Shown here in pieces: positions 38,229 to 49,129 of a stretch of 64,000 bases of DNA. The position numbers and the translations under genes were made by a program. Every line of letters begins with the position of its first letter. Positions within the stretch are counted from its first letter, which is position 1. The DNA comes from Persicaria tinctoria. Its lineage: Eukaryota > Streptophyta > Magnoliopsida > Caryophyllales > Polygonaceae. The stretch lies in NCBI GenBank assembly GCA_037127255.1, contig JBANSL010000016.1, positions 5,334,501-5,398,500 of the forward strand, given 5' to 3'. The notes beneath the pieces were generated by a model. It saw nothing but the letters and a program-made list of their open reading frames with translations, searched no databases and was not told the DNA's origin.

Positions 38229-41220
38229 TCAGGCAGCAACGGCTTCCTCCTTGGTGGAGAGCTGGTTCTGGATGTGCTGAGGAACAACATCGAATTTCGC
38301 CACTTGCATTGTGTAGGATGCGCGGCCTTTAGTCATGCCACGCAGTGTACTGACATACTGGAACATTTCAGCTAGAGGAACAAATGCGTCGACAACCTGA
38401 AACAAACGAAAAATGATCATCAGCGGGCAGGATTTCATAGACGTTCGGTTGATGCTATACAATTATACATAATAGATTCAACTATGAAGCCAAATATATG
38501 AATTCAGCGGAATTAAGCTTGTACCTTGAGTCCACCTGGCTTATCACCGAAGGTATTGATCTGACCTCTCCTGGAATTAAGATCACCAATCACATCTCCA
38601 AGGTGTTCTTCAGGGGTGACAACTTCGACTTTCATTATTGGTTCTAACAGTTTTGGAGCTGCTTTCCTAATACCTTCCCTGAAAGCTCCTCTAGCAGCTA
38701 GCTGGAAAGCCAACACACTTGAATCAACGTCATGGTACGAACCGTCAACTAAAACAGCTCGTACATCGACAACTGGGTATCCGGCAACCACACCATTCGT
38801 CATGGATTCCTCCAATCCCTTCACCACACCTGGGATGTACTCCTTAGGTACTGCGCCTCCCTTAATTTCACTCTTAAACTCATATCCACTACCAGGCTCC
38901 AACGGCTCAAAGCGAATGGTAACATCCGCAAACTGTCCTGAACCACCTGACTGCTTCTTGTGAATGTACTTGACTTCTGATTTTCGGGAAATGCTTTCAC
39001 GATAGTTCACTTGTGGAGCACCAACATTAGCTTCAACCTGTATGCAAACACGAGATAATAAGCTCAAGAGTTGCACCAACTTATCAAAAAATAAAAGCAC
39101 AGGTGCACAAAGCATATGAATACCTTGAATTCCCTTTTGAGCCGATCAACAATAATTTCAAGATGTAATTCTCCCATTCCTTCAATGACTGTCTGGTTTA
39201 TCTCTTCATCTCTCGAAAAGTGGAAAGATGGGTCTTCTTGAGCAAGCTTCACAAGACCAGCTGACATTTTGTCTACATCTGCCTTGGTCTTTGGTTCAAT
39301 CGCAATCTTTATAACAGGATCAGGGAATTCCATGCGCTCAAGAATCACAGGAGCATCTGGCTCACACAGCGTTTCACCAGTTATGGTATCCTTCAGACCT
39401 GCAAGGGCAACGATATCCCCTGTCCGGGCCACCTTAATGTCCTCTCTGCTGTTAGCATGCATTTCCAGAAGCCTTCCGATTCTCTCTTTCCTCCCCTTGT
39501 TTGCATTTAAGACATAAGTCCCAGCGGTTAGCTTCCCCGCATATACTCGCACAAAAGTGAGAGATCCCACATATGAGTCTGTCATGATCTTGAATGCAAG
39601 CCCAGCGAATGGTTCATCATCACTTGGCTTCCTTTCCATGGTCACTTCAGGGTTTTCAGGATCAGTACCATTCATTGGAGGCAAGTCAAGTGGTGACGGA
39701 AGATAATCCACGACTGCATCAAGCAAAGTTTGAACACCCTTATTCTTGAATGCCGAACCACACAAAACTGGCACAAAGGTAGCACTGATTGTTCCTTTCC
39801 TGATTAATTTCTTAATGGTTGCCTCATCAGGTTCAATACCTTCCAAGTAACCCTCCATAGCCTCATCATCCAACTCAACAACCGTTTCTATCATTTGCGA
39901 CCTGTAGTCAGCTGCAAGCTCCTGAAGATCCGCAGGAATATCCTCATAGGAGAACTTTGCACCCAACTGTTCACCTGACCAGACCACCGCTTTCATCTTC
40001 ACAATATCAATAATCCCTTTAAAAGAGTCCTCCGCGCCAATGGGCAACTGAAGCACAAGTGGCTTAGCACCCAAATTGCTAACTATCATATCTCTTGTTC
40101 GGAAGAAGTTTGCACCCATACGATCCATCTTATTGACAAAACAAATACGCGGCACTCCATACTTATCAGCTTGCCTCCACACGGTCTCAGACTGAGGTTC
40201 CACCCCTGCAACACTGTCAAACAAGCATATAGCACCATCCAAAACCCTCAGAGCACGCTCCACCTCAAGAGTGAAGTCGACGTGACCGGGAGTGTCAATT
40301 ATGTTGATCCTGTGCTTGTCCCAGTAAGCAGTGGTAGCAGCAGACGTAATAGTGATCCCTCTTTCTTGCTCCTGTTCCATCCAGTCCATTGTAGCCGTCC
40401 CCTCGTGTACCTCACCGATCTTGTAGTTCTTTCCAGTGTAGTACAGAATCCGCTCTGTGGTGGTGGTCTTCCCAGCATCAATGTGAGCCATAATCCCTAT
40501 GTTACGATAATCTTCGAGCGGCACAGTGCGCTTCTCATCTAGTCACATCACATGAAACCATATATCATATCAGAAAATGGAAACACAACAATCGCTAATA
40601 CTTGTTTGATATCTCTACACAGACTCAAGCTAAGAAACAGAAGTTGACATCCAAAAACCTGGAATTGAAACAATTATTAGAACAAAATTTGCAAAATTCG
40701 TTCCTATATATCAACAAAGAGCCGCAAAAGAGGCAACCGTGACCGCAGCAGAGGAATCCAAGATTTGTGAAATTCAAAATGACAACAACGATATCAAAGC
40801 TGAAGAACGAAATTCGAAGTGAATTGAAGTGGAAACCGTACAAATTAAGCTACGAGAAACCATCGATATCACATTGAGCTTAATAAAACATTAAAAAAAA
40901 AATCGAAGGAGATAGGTAGAGAGGAGAAGAGAAAGACCTTCAGCAGCCGCGGCGCGAACAGTGCGGTGGTTGCGGCGGGGAGCGGCAACGGAGGAGACGG
41001 CAGGGGTGAAGGAGCTGATACGCATACTCCCGAAGAACGCGGAGCACAGCGAGGAAGAGGAAGAGGAAGAAGGAGGAGGGAGAGGGAGGCGGCGACGGCG
41101 AAAGGCGGAGGAAGAGAGAATACGGCGGGGGGAGGGGAGAGAGAGTGGGGAGCCGTGTCTGAAGGTGGAAACGGGGGCGGTAGAGGCGCCGCCGCTTATC
41201 CTGAGAGACTCGGCAGCCAT
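38229..41220 (-). CDS. SCO1: Chloroplast translation elongation factor G (cpEF-G)
   Basis: GTPase that drives ribosome translocation in the plastid. Exons 41220-40938, 40538-39124, 39037-38525 and 38396-38229 join in phase to 792 codons, close to the family size. The first exon is a long Ser/Pro/Arg-rich transit peptide. The mature protein starts near [14 protein letters not shown] motifs: G1 [10 protein letters not shown] (Lys118), G2 RGITI, G3 DTPGHVDF, G4 NKMD, and a G5-like GSAFKNKG. Domains II-V follow, including [14 protein letters not shown] and [14 protein letters not shown]. The first ATG in a good context is at 41220. An in-frame upstream ATG (41475) lies in what looks like the 5' flank. 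In Arabidopsis this gene (SCO1) is needed for cotyledon chloroplasts. Confidence 0.96.
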
Positions 41221-42414
41221 TGTTGCTGGTTGTGGTGGTGGTTGTGCCTCTGTTTCTCCTCTCACAGGGAGGGAGTGGATAGTGAGGATTGGAGGGATAA
41301 AGGAGGGAGGGGAGAGGGTTGTGGCGAAGGGCGATGATGAATTGAGAGGTGGGAAATTGGGGGAGGCAGGGGCATTTTGGTAAATTCGGTATGAGCGTCT
41401 TGGCCACTTTGGGCACCACACACAATTCAAGTTGCAGTTGCAAGAAGCCATAAGAAGAAGAAAATATAAATCCATACTAGGTTGGATATAACATGATTGT
41501 TATCTCGATATGTTATATGTACAGTTCTATATTGTTAAATGTATGATGGTTTAACTAATTTTCAATATTGATAAACTCCCTCCTTTGATAAAAGCTTAAT
41601 GAGATCAACTTTTTGTGTCGGCAAAATAGTTCGGTTCACCGATTTTCAATATCATTAAACTTTTTTTTTGCCTGAGAAAAGCTTGTCGACATCAACTTCA
41701 TGTGTCGGTAAAATAGACACTTTTGCAAAAATTTGATCGTGCGTATATAGTAACCCCTTATTGTTAGATTATAAGGATAATGTCGGTTTGAAAATTATAT
41801 GGATTTTGTATGAAATATGATAAATTATTAAAACCATCAACTAACAAACTATATTGTACTCAATTGCAATTCAAAATTTGATGGTTTGAATTTGTTATGA
41901 CTTCTTATAAAATGTGTGAAATGAACTATTAGTCTATCGAGGTGATTTGATATGATATATATCTTAATTTGATGGTTTAATGAAGGAAAATGAGTGATGA
42001 TTTGGAACTGTCGGTTTCAACAGGAGGATAACATTGAACCTAGGTAAGATTAGGGTTAAAGGTAGGATGATCAATTAGGGGGATAAAATTAGGGTTTCCA
42101 TGTCCCATTTTGGTATAGAAGTTTTGTGATTTTAGATTTTATGCAACTACCAAAAGAATAGTGATGTGGTAAGCGTCGTCTATCATCATTTAGGGATCGT
42201 TTGGTATAAAATTTGGAAAGGTAAACATAATCGAGGTCGATATAATGTATTTTTAATTCAAGATACATTGTTAGATATTTTAATCATTATCCTCTCTCAA
42301 TTTTTCATACAAAAGTTGTTTTGTTTTTATCGTTTCAACCACCCATTTGAATCAGGGTAACCATATTCAATATATTTCTCTAATCATTATCTCTCTATCC
42401 ACTTCAAAATTAAT
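41221..42414. other. Intergenic region upstream of cpEF-G
   Basis: The first 250 bp are purine-rich on the plus strand (a CT-rich leader for the minus-strand cpEF-G mRNA). The rest is AT-rich with no supportable gene. Two TAATCATTATC copies (about 42281 and 42383) flank part of it, possibly remains of an insertion. Confidence 0.4.
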
Positions 42415-42900
42415 TTTGATGGATCCAAACTTATTACATGTCAAGTGAGAGATGGCTTTGTCATTCAGGATGCCAATGGATGGATCATCTCATCCGATAG
42501 CTTCCGTTGCGACCATGTCTCATCCTTGATGGCTGAAGAGGTGGCTCTCCATTATAGCCTGATGGCAACTCGAGATCTAGGACTTCAGCGCATTGATATT
42601 GAGGGAGATAGTTTCTCAATCATCAACTCCATTAACGACAAGTGAAAATGTCCTTGGGAGATATATATATTATCATCACATACATCATACATCTCCTCCG
42701 ACAGTTCGAGTGGTCGTCTTGTATTCACGTTTTTTACGAAGTCAACCAGGTGACCAACAAAGTAGCTAAGCTGCGTCAAGAGATGAGCCACGACACCCTC
42801 TTTGTACATCCGGAGTTCCTTTCACTTATGCATAAATATATTATTGAATGGTGGGTCAGCAGGATCTAACACCTCCCAAATCTTCACCTTATATATATAA
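42415..42900 (+). pseudogene. Dead LINE fragment (RNase H domain)
   Basis: A 5'-truncated remnant of a non-LTR retrotransposon. Translation gives a plant LINE-type RNase H: FDGSK (first catalytic Asp), MAEEVAL (Glu), IEGDSFSIINSI (Asp), then a stop codon (about 42643) and a frame change before EVNQVTNKVAKL, which corresponds to the family's VAxxVA motif. An A-rich tail lies near 42900. It is much more degraded than the copy at 54779-56760 and comes from a different element. It has no expected function. Confidence 0.75.
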
Positions 42901-44579
42901 AAAAAATCATGCAATATTTTGATTAATTTAGTTTATAATGAGGCTAGGTTTAATGAATAATCCGATAATTTAATATTTTCAAAAGTATAAAAAAGTATAT
43001 TTTTTGAAAGAAAAATTAACTTATAAATAATTTTATTTATTTTTTAAAATTTGTGTTTGGTTAAGTAATTTTCCAAATTTGCCCCTTTCAATCCTAGCCA
43101 CATGAACACACGAAACACTTTGTTAATAGGTAATTCAGAACTCATTATGGGCCCAATTCGTACAGATTTGGGTAGGTGCAAACGAAATAGACCACACTGA
43201 CATTTGCTAGCTTGGCACATAAACTCGTATCCAATAGATTTTCAACTCAATGCTCATCGGATATAGTAAGCCCTTGATGATCAACAAAATTAGATTTTTA
43301 CCTCACTTTGGCAAAAATATGTCATTTATTATTCAGGTATTTTTTCTATAACGATAAAACCTATACATAAATAATAACTGATTATTTTCTATACAAAATG
43401 TACGTGAATAATATCTATTTTTTATTCATATATTAATAAGTATAAAATTGTTAATTCTTTTTTTTTAAATGAATATTTTATATATTTTTTTGTCATTCTA
43501 AAAAAACGTACATGAATATTAAACGTATTTTTGTAATGAATGGAGTAGTGATAAATTTAATGCTTTCATTTTTATATCTATAAATAATAATGAAGTGAAT
43601 GAAGATATCATCATCACTTTTGGTTGAAACTTGAAATCGATCAATAGTTTGATTTGTGATTTTTTTATTTTAAAAGATATTTTTTGAAGATTCTTTATTT
43701 GGGTGAGAAAAAATGATACCCGTTTATACTAAAGAAAAAGTACATATTAACAATACATTTTAGGAGTATTTAAAAATATACTTACCTGCTCAATATATAC
43801 ATAAAAAATGTCCCTCAATCATGGTTGCATTCTTATATACGGAACAATATTGGCAAATCGCCACTCTAATTTGAATGGAAAGAAGTATATATGAATTAAT
43901 TTGCAGATGCTACAATAAAACAAAAATAGTTAAATTATTGGCCAATAATGAATCAACAAGACTTCAAAGAAACCATTAGAAGAATAAAATATGTATTAAT
44001 TAGTCTTATTAACTGACAATAAAGTGAGTAGTCACTAACTTATCTACTAAGGTTTATTTGTTCATATTTTCAACCATGACTATTTACTTTCTTCAGATCT
44101 CTAGCTCAACAATTACAATAGCAACAATAACCCCATATATCATACTCAAAGTTGGATAAAAGTCATCCGACAAAACATGTCACTCTTCTTGACAGTTGAC
44201 ACTAACAAAGACCATGACAATGTATCAGGATTATTGTAGGAGATTCATCTCGATCGAGGATATTTAATTTTGCTTATTAATATGTGTACATCGATCAATT
44301 TATACTTGTTTTGTCCTCCCCTCAATCTGAAATAAACAATATTTGACTTTTGTGCACGTAGTTTTAGAAGTTAAATAAAAACTATATAAAATCTTAATTA
44401 ATTTTTCCCCCATAATTTAATACGTACTTGTTTAGAGGGTCCTTGTTTCCGCCATTCTCATTTTGTTTGCATTGTTTTAACTTTGCTTTTTCAAAGTGTT
44501 TGTTGTATGCTCGTGTTGATATTGGATCTTACAAAAACTCTCTCCCGATTATTCAAAATAATGATGCGTATATCTCAAC
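42901..44579. other. AT-rich intergenic DNA
   Basis: Long AT-rich spacer. Fragments resembling Stowaway-type MITE arms occur around 43290-43560 and 44320-44420 (for example TGACTTTTGTGCACGTAG), but complete ends could not be matched. No coding sequence. Confidence 0.4.
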
Positions 44580-44907
44580 CAGTGGCGGATCCTGAAGCGT
44601 TTAGTTGATGGGGCGAAAAATTAATTTCTATTTTTTTTTCCGAAAAAATCATCAATATTTGAAGTTTTCGTGTTTAATTATGGTATTAAGTTATGAAGTT
44701 TAACAAATGATGAGTATGATAGAAGTGTATTCATTTGGTAAATGACGTGAAAAATTATTTATATCGCTTCATTCTTGAAACGTTTACAACTTTTTACTCA
44801 GTTATCGAATTTGAGCTTATAATATATCAAATCGAAGCTATCAACGAGAAGAATATGTATATTAAATTTCAATTTCGATTGCCGGTTCTTTAAAGGATCC
44901 GCCCCTG
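44580..44907. mobile_element. hAT-superfamily MITE with perfect 8-bp target duplication
   Basis: The terminal inverted repeats are CAGTGGCGGATCC at the left and GGATCCGCCCCTG at the right (12 of 13 bases pair), the Tip100-like hAT end. The perfect 8-bp duplication ATCTCAAC lies at 44572-44579 and 44908-44915. At 328 bp it has no coding capacity. It shares ends with the insertion at 22038-22680 but is clearly younger. Confidence 0.93.
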
Positions 44908-45458
44908 ATCTCAACTTCTAAATCCGATATTGATATATATATATACATTGTTGTTATTATATTATGTATCATTTAAAAAATCTATACAAAATAGTTTGTT
45001 GAAGAATGAATTAAACCACAAGAACTAGGAATACCAAAGAGTTGAAAGTCAAACTTGCAGCTGTTGACCATATCCATTTAAAAAAAAATTGTACACTACA
45101 ACATGTCTACAACTGCCATTCGTATACCATCAATCAACCCACCTTCAAACCCAACCAAAAATAAAAGAAAAAATATAATTATACCTAACTTTATTTCCCA
45201 TCGTACGCCTTCATCCCCACACACACAAATCCACAGTGCAAAATCCAAACCCATGCCATTAAATTCTCATCACTGCACTTAAATTTCAGACCCAACTGGT
45301 GAACATATACCAACCAAATTTCCACATATTTGTCTCCTCACACTATACCTAACGGCTAAGCCTCCTACATTCAAACTGCTGAAACACATGCCTTATTCAC
45401 TTGTATAAGTAACCAAGTGTTAGCTTCAAAGAACTTATAATTAATCTGCAGAGGAAAA
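44908..45458. other. SCPL upstream region
   Basis: 5' flank of the serine carboxypeptidase-like gene. A TATA-like TATAAGT lies about 55 bp before the start codon (near 45403), rather close, so it may be in the leader instead. No other element was recognised. Confidence 0.4.
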
Positions 45459-48400
45459 ATGGAGGGATCATGTGCTCGGAGTTTGGTGGCGGTATTGGTG
45501 TTGTCGCTTTCGAGCCTCGCTTGCTCCCAGAACATCGTCACCTCCTTGCCTGGCTTCTCCGGCGACCTCCCCTTCAAGCTCGAAACCGGGTAGGTTTGAT
45601 CAAAATTCCCAATTTGATTTCAGGTGAAATTGTGCAATGTGATCATTTGATGAACTTTTTGTCTTTCTATTATTAGTAATGAAACTAAGTTTTTCTTTCT
45701 TTCAATTTTAACCATAATACAAATCCGCCCTTAGATTTTAAAAAATTACATAAAATCGTCCATAAACTATTTTTTTTAAATATCACCATCAAGCAAGCAT
45801 TTGATATGCTTACAAAAATGTTAAATGAAATGTTAAACCAGTCCTTTAGTTGTATATTAAAGTCACATTATGTTACTCTATCTGTCTTAAAATATAGGTC
45901 GTTTGATTTTTTGACACGTTTTTTTAAAAGCGAAAAAATTCTATAAAATATCATTTTTTTAAAAATAATTTCATATTCGTTGTAGTACTAATAATAAGTA
46001 TGAATATATTATAAGAAAAAATAATATTTTTTTAGCTTTTTTAGTTTTAAAAAAAAACGTGTCAAAAAGTTAAATCAACAGAGTATTAGATAACTATTTG
46101 AAATATTAAAACCTAAGGTGATATTTTAACATTTTTTGTTCAAATATTTTTAAGCAAAAAGGAAAGAAAGAAAGATAGGCTTGTATTGTATGTGGTGGTT
46201 CTTTCATTTAAAAAAATGTTAAAATACAAGTGGGTATGTATAATTAAAACTCTTCTTTTATAATTTAATTTTATATTATATATATAATTAAATTATAAAA
46301 GAAGAGTTTTAATTAAATATGTAGAAAATGAGAATGAAATTTATAAAAATTAAAATTGGTGTGTGAAGATACATTGGGATAGGGGAGCTTGAAGAAGTGC
46401 AGTTGTTTTACTACTTCATTGAGTCAGAGAGAGAGCCTTCAGAAGACCCTTTGGTGCTGTGGCTTGCTGGTGGGCCCGGTTGCTCTGGCTTGTCATCTCT
46501 CCTCTTTGAAATGGGTAATTACAATTATTTAATTTAATCTTTCCTATTTTTTTATTTTTTAAATTTATCCCGAGTCCTAAACTTACTAGCTTCAGCTACC
46601 TAAAAAGCTCATGTTATCAAACATAATCTAACTTATAACCTTTTAGGTCCTATTACAATCGATGTTCGAGTTTGGAATGGAAGCCTGCCATCCATCATCA
46701 CGAACACGGAGTCATGGACAAAGGTTCAAGATCTTTAAATCCTGCCAAGATATCGACGTTCAATCATAATGCTTGCTCACATGTTCAATTTCAGGTGGCC
46801 AATGTGTTGTTCATAGATCAGCCTGTTGGCACCGGCTTCTCGTATGCTACGTCCCAGAGTGCTTACAACACCTCAGACACCAAGTCATCTGAGCAAATAT
46901 ACGAGTTCCTTAGAAAGGCAAGTGTTGGTTTTTGAAGGTTTATGGATATATACACTAGTCTTTGATTAAGCATTCGAGGGTTAAGTTTCTGTTTGATATG
47001 ATGCAGTGGCTAAACTTCCATCCGCGGTTTTTCCCAAACCCTCTTTACATTGGTGGTAATGGATACTCGGGTCTTACAGTTCCTCTCGTCATCAAAAAGA
47101 TACTGCACGGTATGTCTCACACGAGCCTTTCTCTTCGTTCGTTATATGGAGATCCGACTAGTGTTGTTAATCTATGAAATCTACATTGCAATGTATAGGC
47201 CTTGATGAGAAGCTCCAACCAACACTAAACCTTCAGGTACTAAGATCGTGTTAAAGTCTGGTGAGCCAATTACGCTGTACTAGATGTGACATTTTTCCTA
47301 TGAACTTATCAGGGATATGTGCTTGGAAACCCATCCACGGATAAATTCATCGACGAAAACTATAGGGTACCATTTGCTCACCGGGTGTCACTCATCTCGG
47401 ATGCCCTCTTCAAGGACGCAAAACTGTATTGCTGCGAAGACTACGTGAACATAGATGTGAACAACTCGCTTTGTGTGACCGCGCTTCAAAGCATCAAAGA
47501 GGTTAGACGGATACGGAAAAAAAATCTTGGATGATTCCTATGTTCTAAGTGTGATGGTTCGGGTTTCGTTCTGAATCTTCGTAACCGAAATTGCAGTGCC
47601 TAGTTCAAATCAACCTTGTGCAAATCTTGGAGCCTCAATGTGCCTTTGCATCCAAGAGAAGAAAAGACTTGGAATGGGATCTCCGAGGCGAAGAAGCCTA
47701 CATGATCGACTACCTCCTCGAAGCAACCACGCTCAGTCCCTCTTTCAAGCTTCCTGAATTGTGGTGCAGGGTGAGTTTCGGATTCTCTTCGGTGCTCGTA
47801 TAACTGTATAACTAGAGTTGCAAAATCTGACATAGCGCTCTCTCGTCTCGTGTGCAGAGCTACCGCTATATGCTCTCTTACATGTGGGCAAACGATGACC
47901 GCGTTCGTGCAGCACTGAACGTCCGAAAGGTTTGCTCAGGTTCACCAACATTGCTATCTCAGTTACCAGTCTCATGATCTGATCTTTGATTTCGCCATGT
48001 GCGATACATTGCACGATGCAGGGGACGGTGAGTACATGGCAAAGGTGCGCGAAATCTTTGAAGAATTACACGAAAGACGTGAACACCACGGTTGCTTACC
48101 ACAAAAACTTCACCGAGACAGGATTGCGTGTGCTCATCTACAGGTAAACTTCACTGACATAGTCTTTCGGTTACTCAGAAGACGAATTCGTAAACTTGCT
48201 GATTGTTTTCATGTCGTATAGTGGTGATCATGATGTTTCGGTACCGTACATTGCAACGCTAGACTGGATAAAGTCACTCGGTATGCGAGTTTCAGACACA
48301 TGGAGAGCATGGTACGTCGAAGGCCAAGTAGCAGGGTAAGCACACCGAAGCAATGATCTAGCCATCACTGCATTTTGCAGTCTTTCGTTAGTCGTTACTC

Positions 48401-48648
48401 TAACAATGTCGGTTTGAACGCAGATACACGACAAGGTTCATGAGCGAGACGTTCCAGTTGATCTATGCGACAGTCAAGGTAAGACGAAAACATTGACATA
48501 AACAAAAACCAAAGCAAATCTTACCAAAACAGCTTCTGATTTCATTCTGGCTGAATCTGTACAGGGATCAGGCCACACGGCTCCAGAGTACACTCCCAAG
48601 CAAGTACTCGGAATGGTCGACCGATTTTTCGCACACTATCCGATCTGA
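45459..48648 (+). CDS. Serine carboxypeptidase-like protein (SCPL clade I) lacking the catalytic serine
   Basis: Thirteen exons join in phase to 475 codons: 45459-45589, 46369-46514, 46647-46723, 46795-46917, 47007-47109, 47199-47236, 47313-47501, 47597-47770, 47858-47929, 48022-48143, 48222-48335, 48424-48478 and 48565-48648. A signal peptide (ends near LACSQ) predicts secretory or vacuolar routing. Family landmarks: LETGYIGIG, GGPGCSG (oxyanion region), [22 protein letters not shown] (Asp) and [11 protein letters not shown] (His452). The nucleophile elbow, normally GDSYSG, reads GNGYSG with Gly178 (codon 47061-47063). Clade I members include acyltransferases that use glucose esters of phenolic acids. 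This one should not form an acyl-enzyme. Everything else is intact, so it is either a pseudoenzyme or a recently inactivated gene. The intron after exon 4 starts with GC, not GT. Confidence 0.93.
45876..46090. repeat. Degenerate Stowaway-like element in SCPL intron 1
   Basis: TACTCTATCTGTCTTAAAAT at the left is mirrored loosely by the segment ending in CAACAGAGTATTAG at the right. Internal TTTTTGACACG and CGTGTCAAAAAG modules pair across the centre. The pattern is that of an old Stowaway MITE. Confidence 0.55.
46242..46314. repeat. Perfect 29-bp inverted repeat in SCPL intron 1
   Basis: The arms 46242-46270 and 46286-46314 are exact reverse complements (core AACTCTTCTTTTATAATTTA and its complement) around a 15-bp AT loop. 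It could form a strong hairpin in DNA or in the unspliced transcript, or be a small MITE core. No target duplication was seen beyond the AT-rich flanks. Confidence 0.9.
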
Positions 48649-49129
48649 TGAACAGACCTGTGATGAAGAACCATTTGAGAGCTCAAATTGTGAGCAGTAT
48701 TATACACTAAGCTGAATTTCATTATTGAACAGAACTCTTTCTGTCAAATTTTCGGCGTATCGGCCAACTTCAAGGCCTTAGCCAATGAGTGAATGTGTAC
48801 TCTTATTGTAGACATATTGTCAATGTGGGGTTTGATTCATCCCCAATTTCATAAATTCAATAACAAGCTGTATGAAGATTACACTATGAAAAATGTGAAG
48901 AAGTCACTGACCCGCAGAAGTTAGCGGAGGATGTAGTCGAGCACTTACAGCTTACACATTTTGTGGGGTGAGATATAGACTGATTATGTACATGCCAGCA
49001 AGCTCAACAGGAATTAAGCTCTGCGTGTCGAATAGATAATAATGGAAGGGGGTACATTATATATTGGGGGCGATCATGAACGATATTGCAATAAATTGAG
49101 CAGAGAATGTCTGGTGCTAGCGCGTTTGG
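48649..49129. other. Convergent spacer between SCPL and the first CAT gene
   Basis: The 3' flanks of a plus-strand and a minus-strand gene, presumably both 3' UTRs. Nothing else was recognised. Confidence 0.45.

Noticed and set aside
40961..41383. Glu/Gly/Arg-rich open frames on the plus strand opposite cpEF-G exon 1
   Set aside because: They are antisense shadows of the GC-rich transit-peptide exon and CT-rich leader, with low-complexity composition and no known family.
41221..41475. Upstream in-frame ATG (41475) as cpEF-G start
   Set aside because: It would add about 85 residues of non-transit-like sequence (LYFLLLMASCNCNLNCVW…) before a typical transit peptide that begins at 41220. More likely 5' flank.
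42166..42360. Short plus-strand open frame near 42.2 kb
   Set aside because: No family resemblance, AT-rich, next to a dead LINE fragment.
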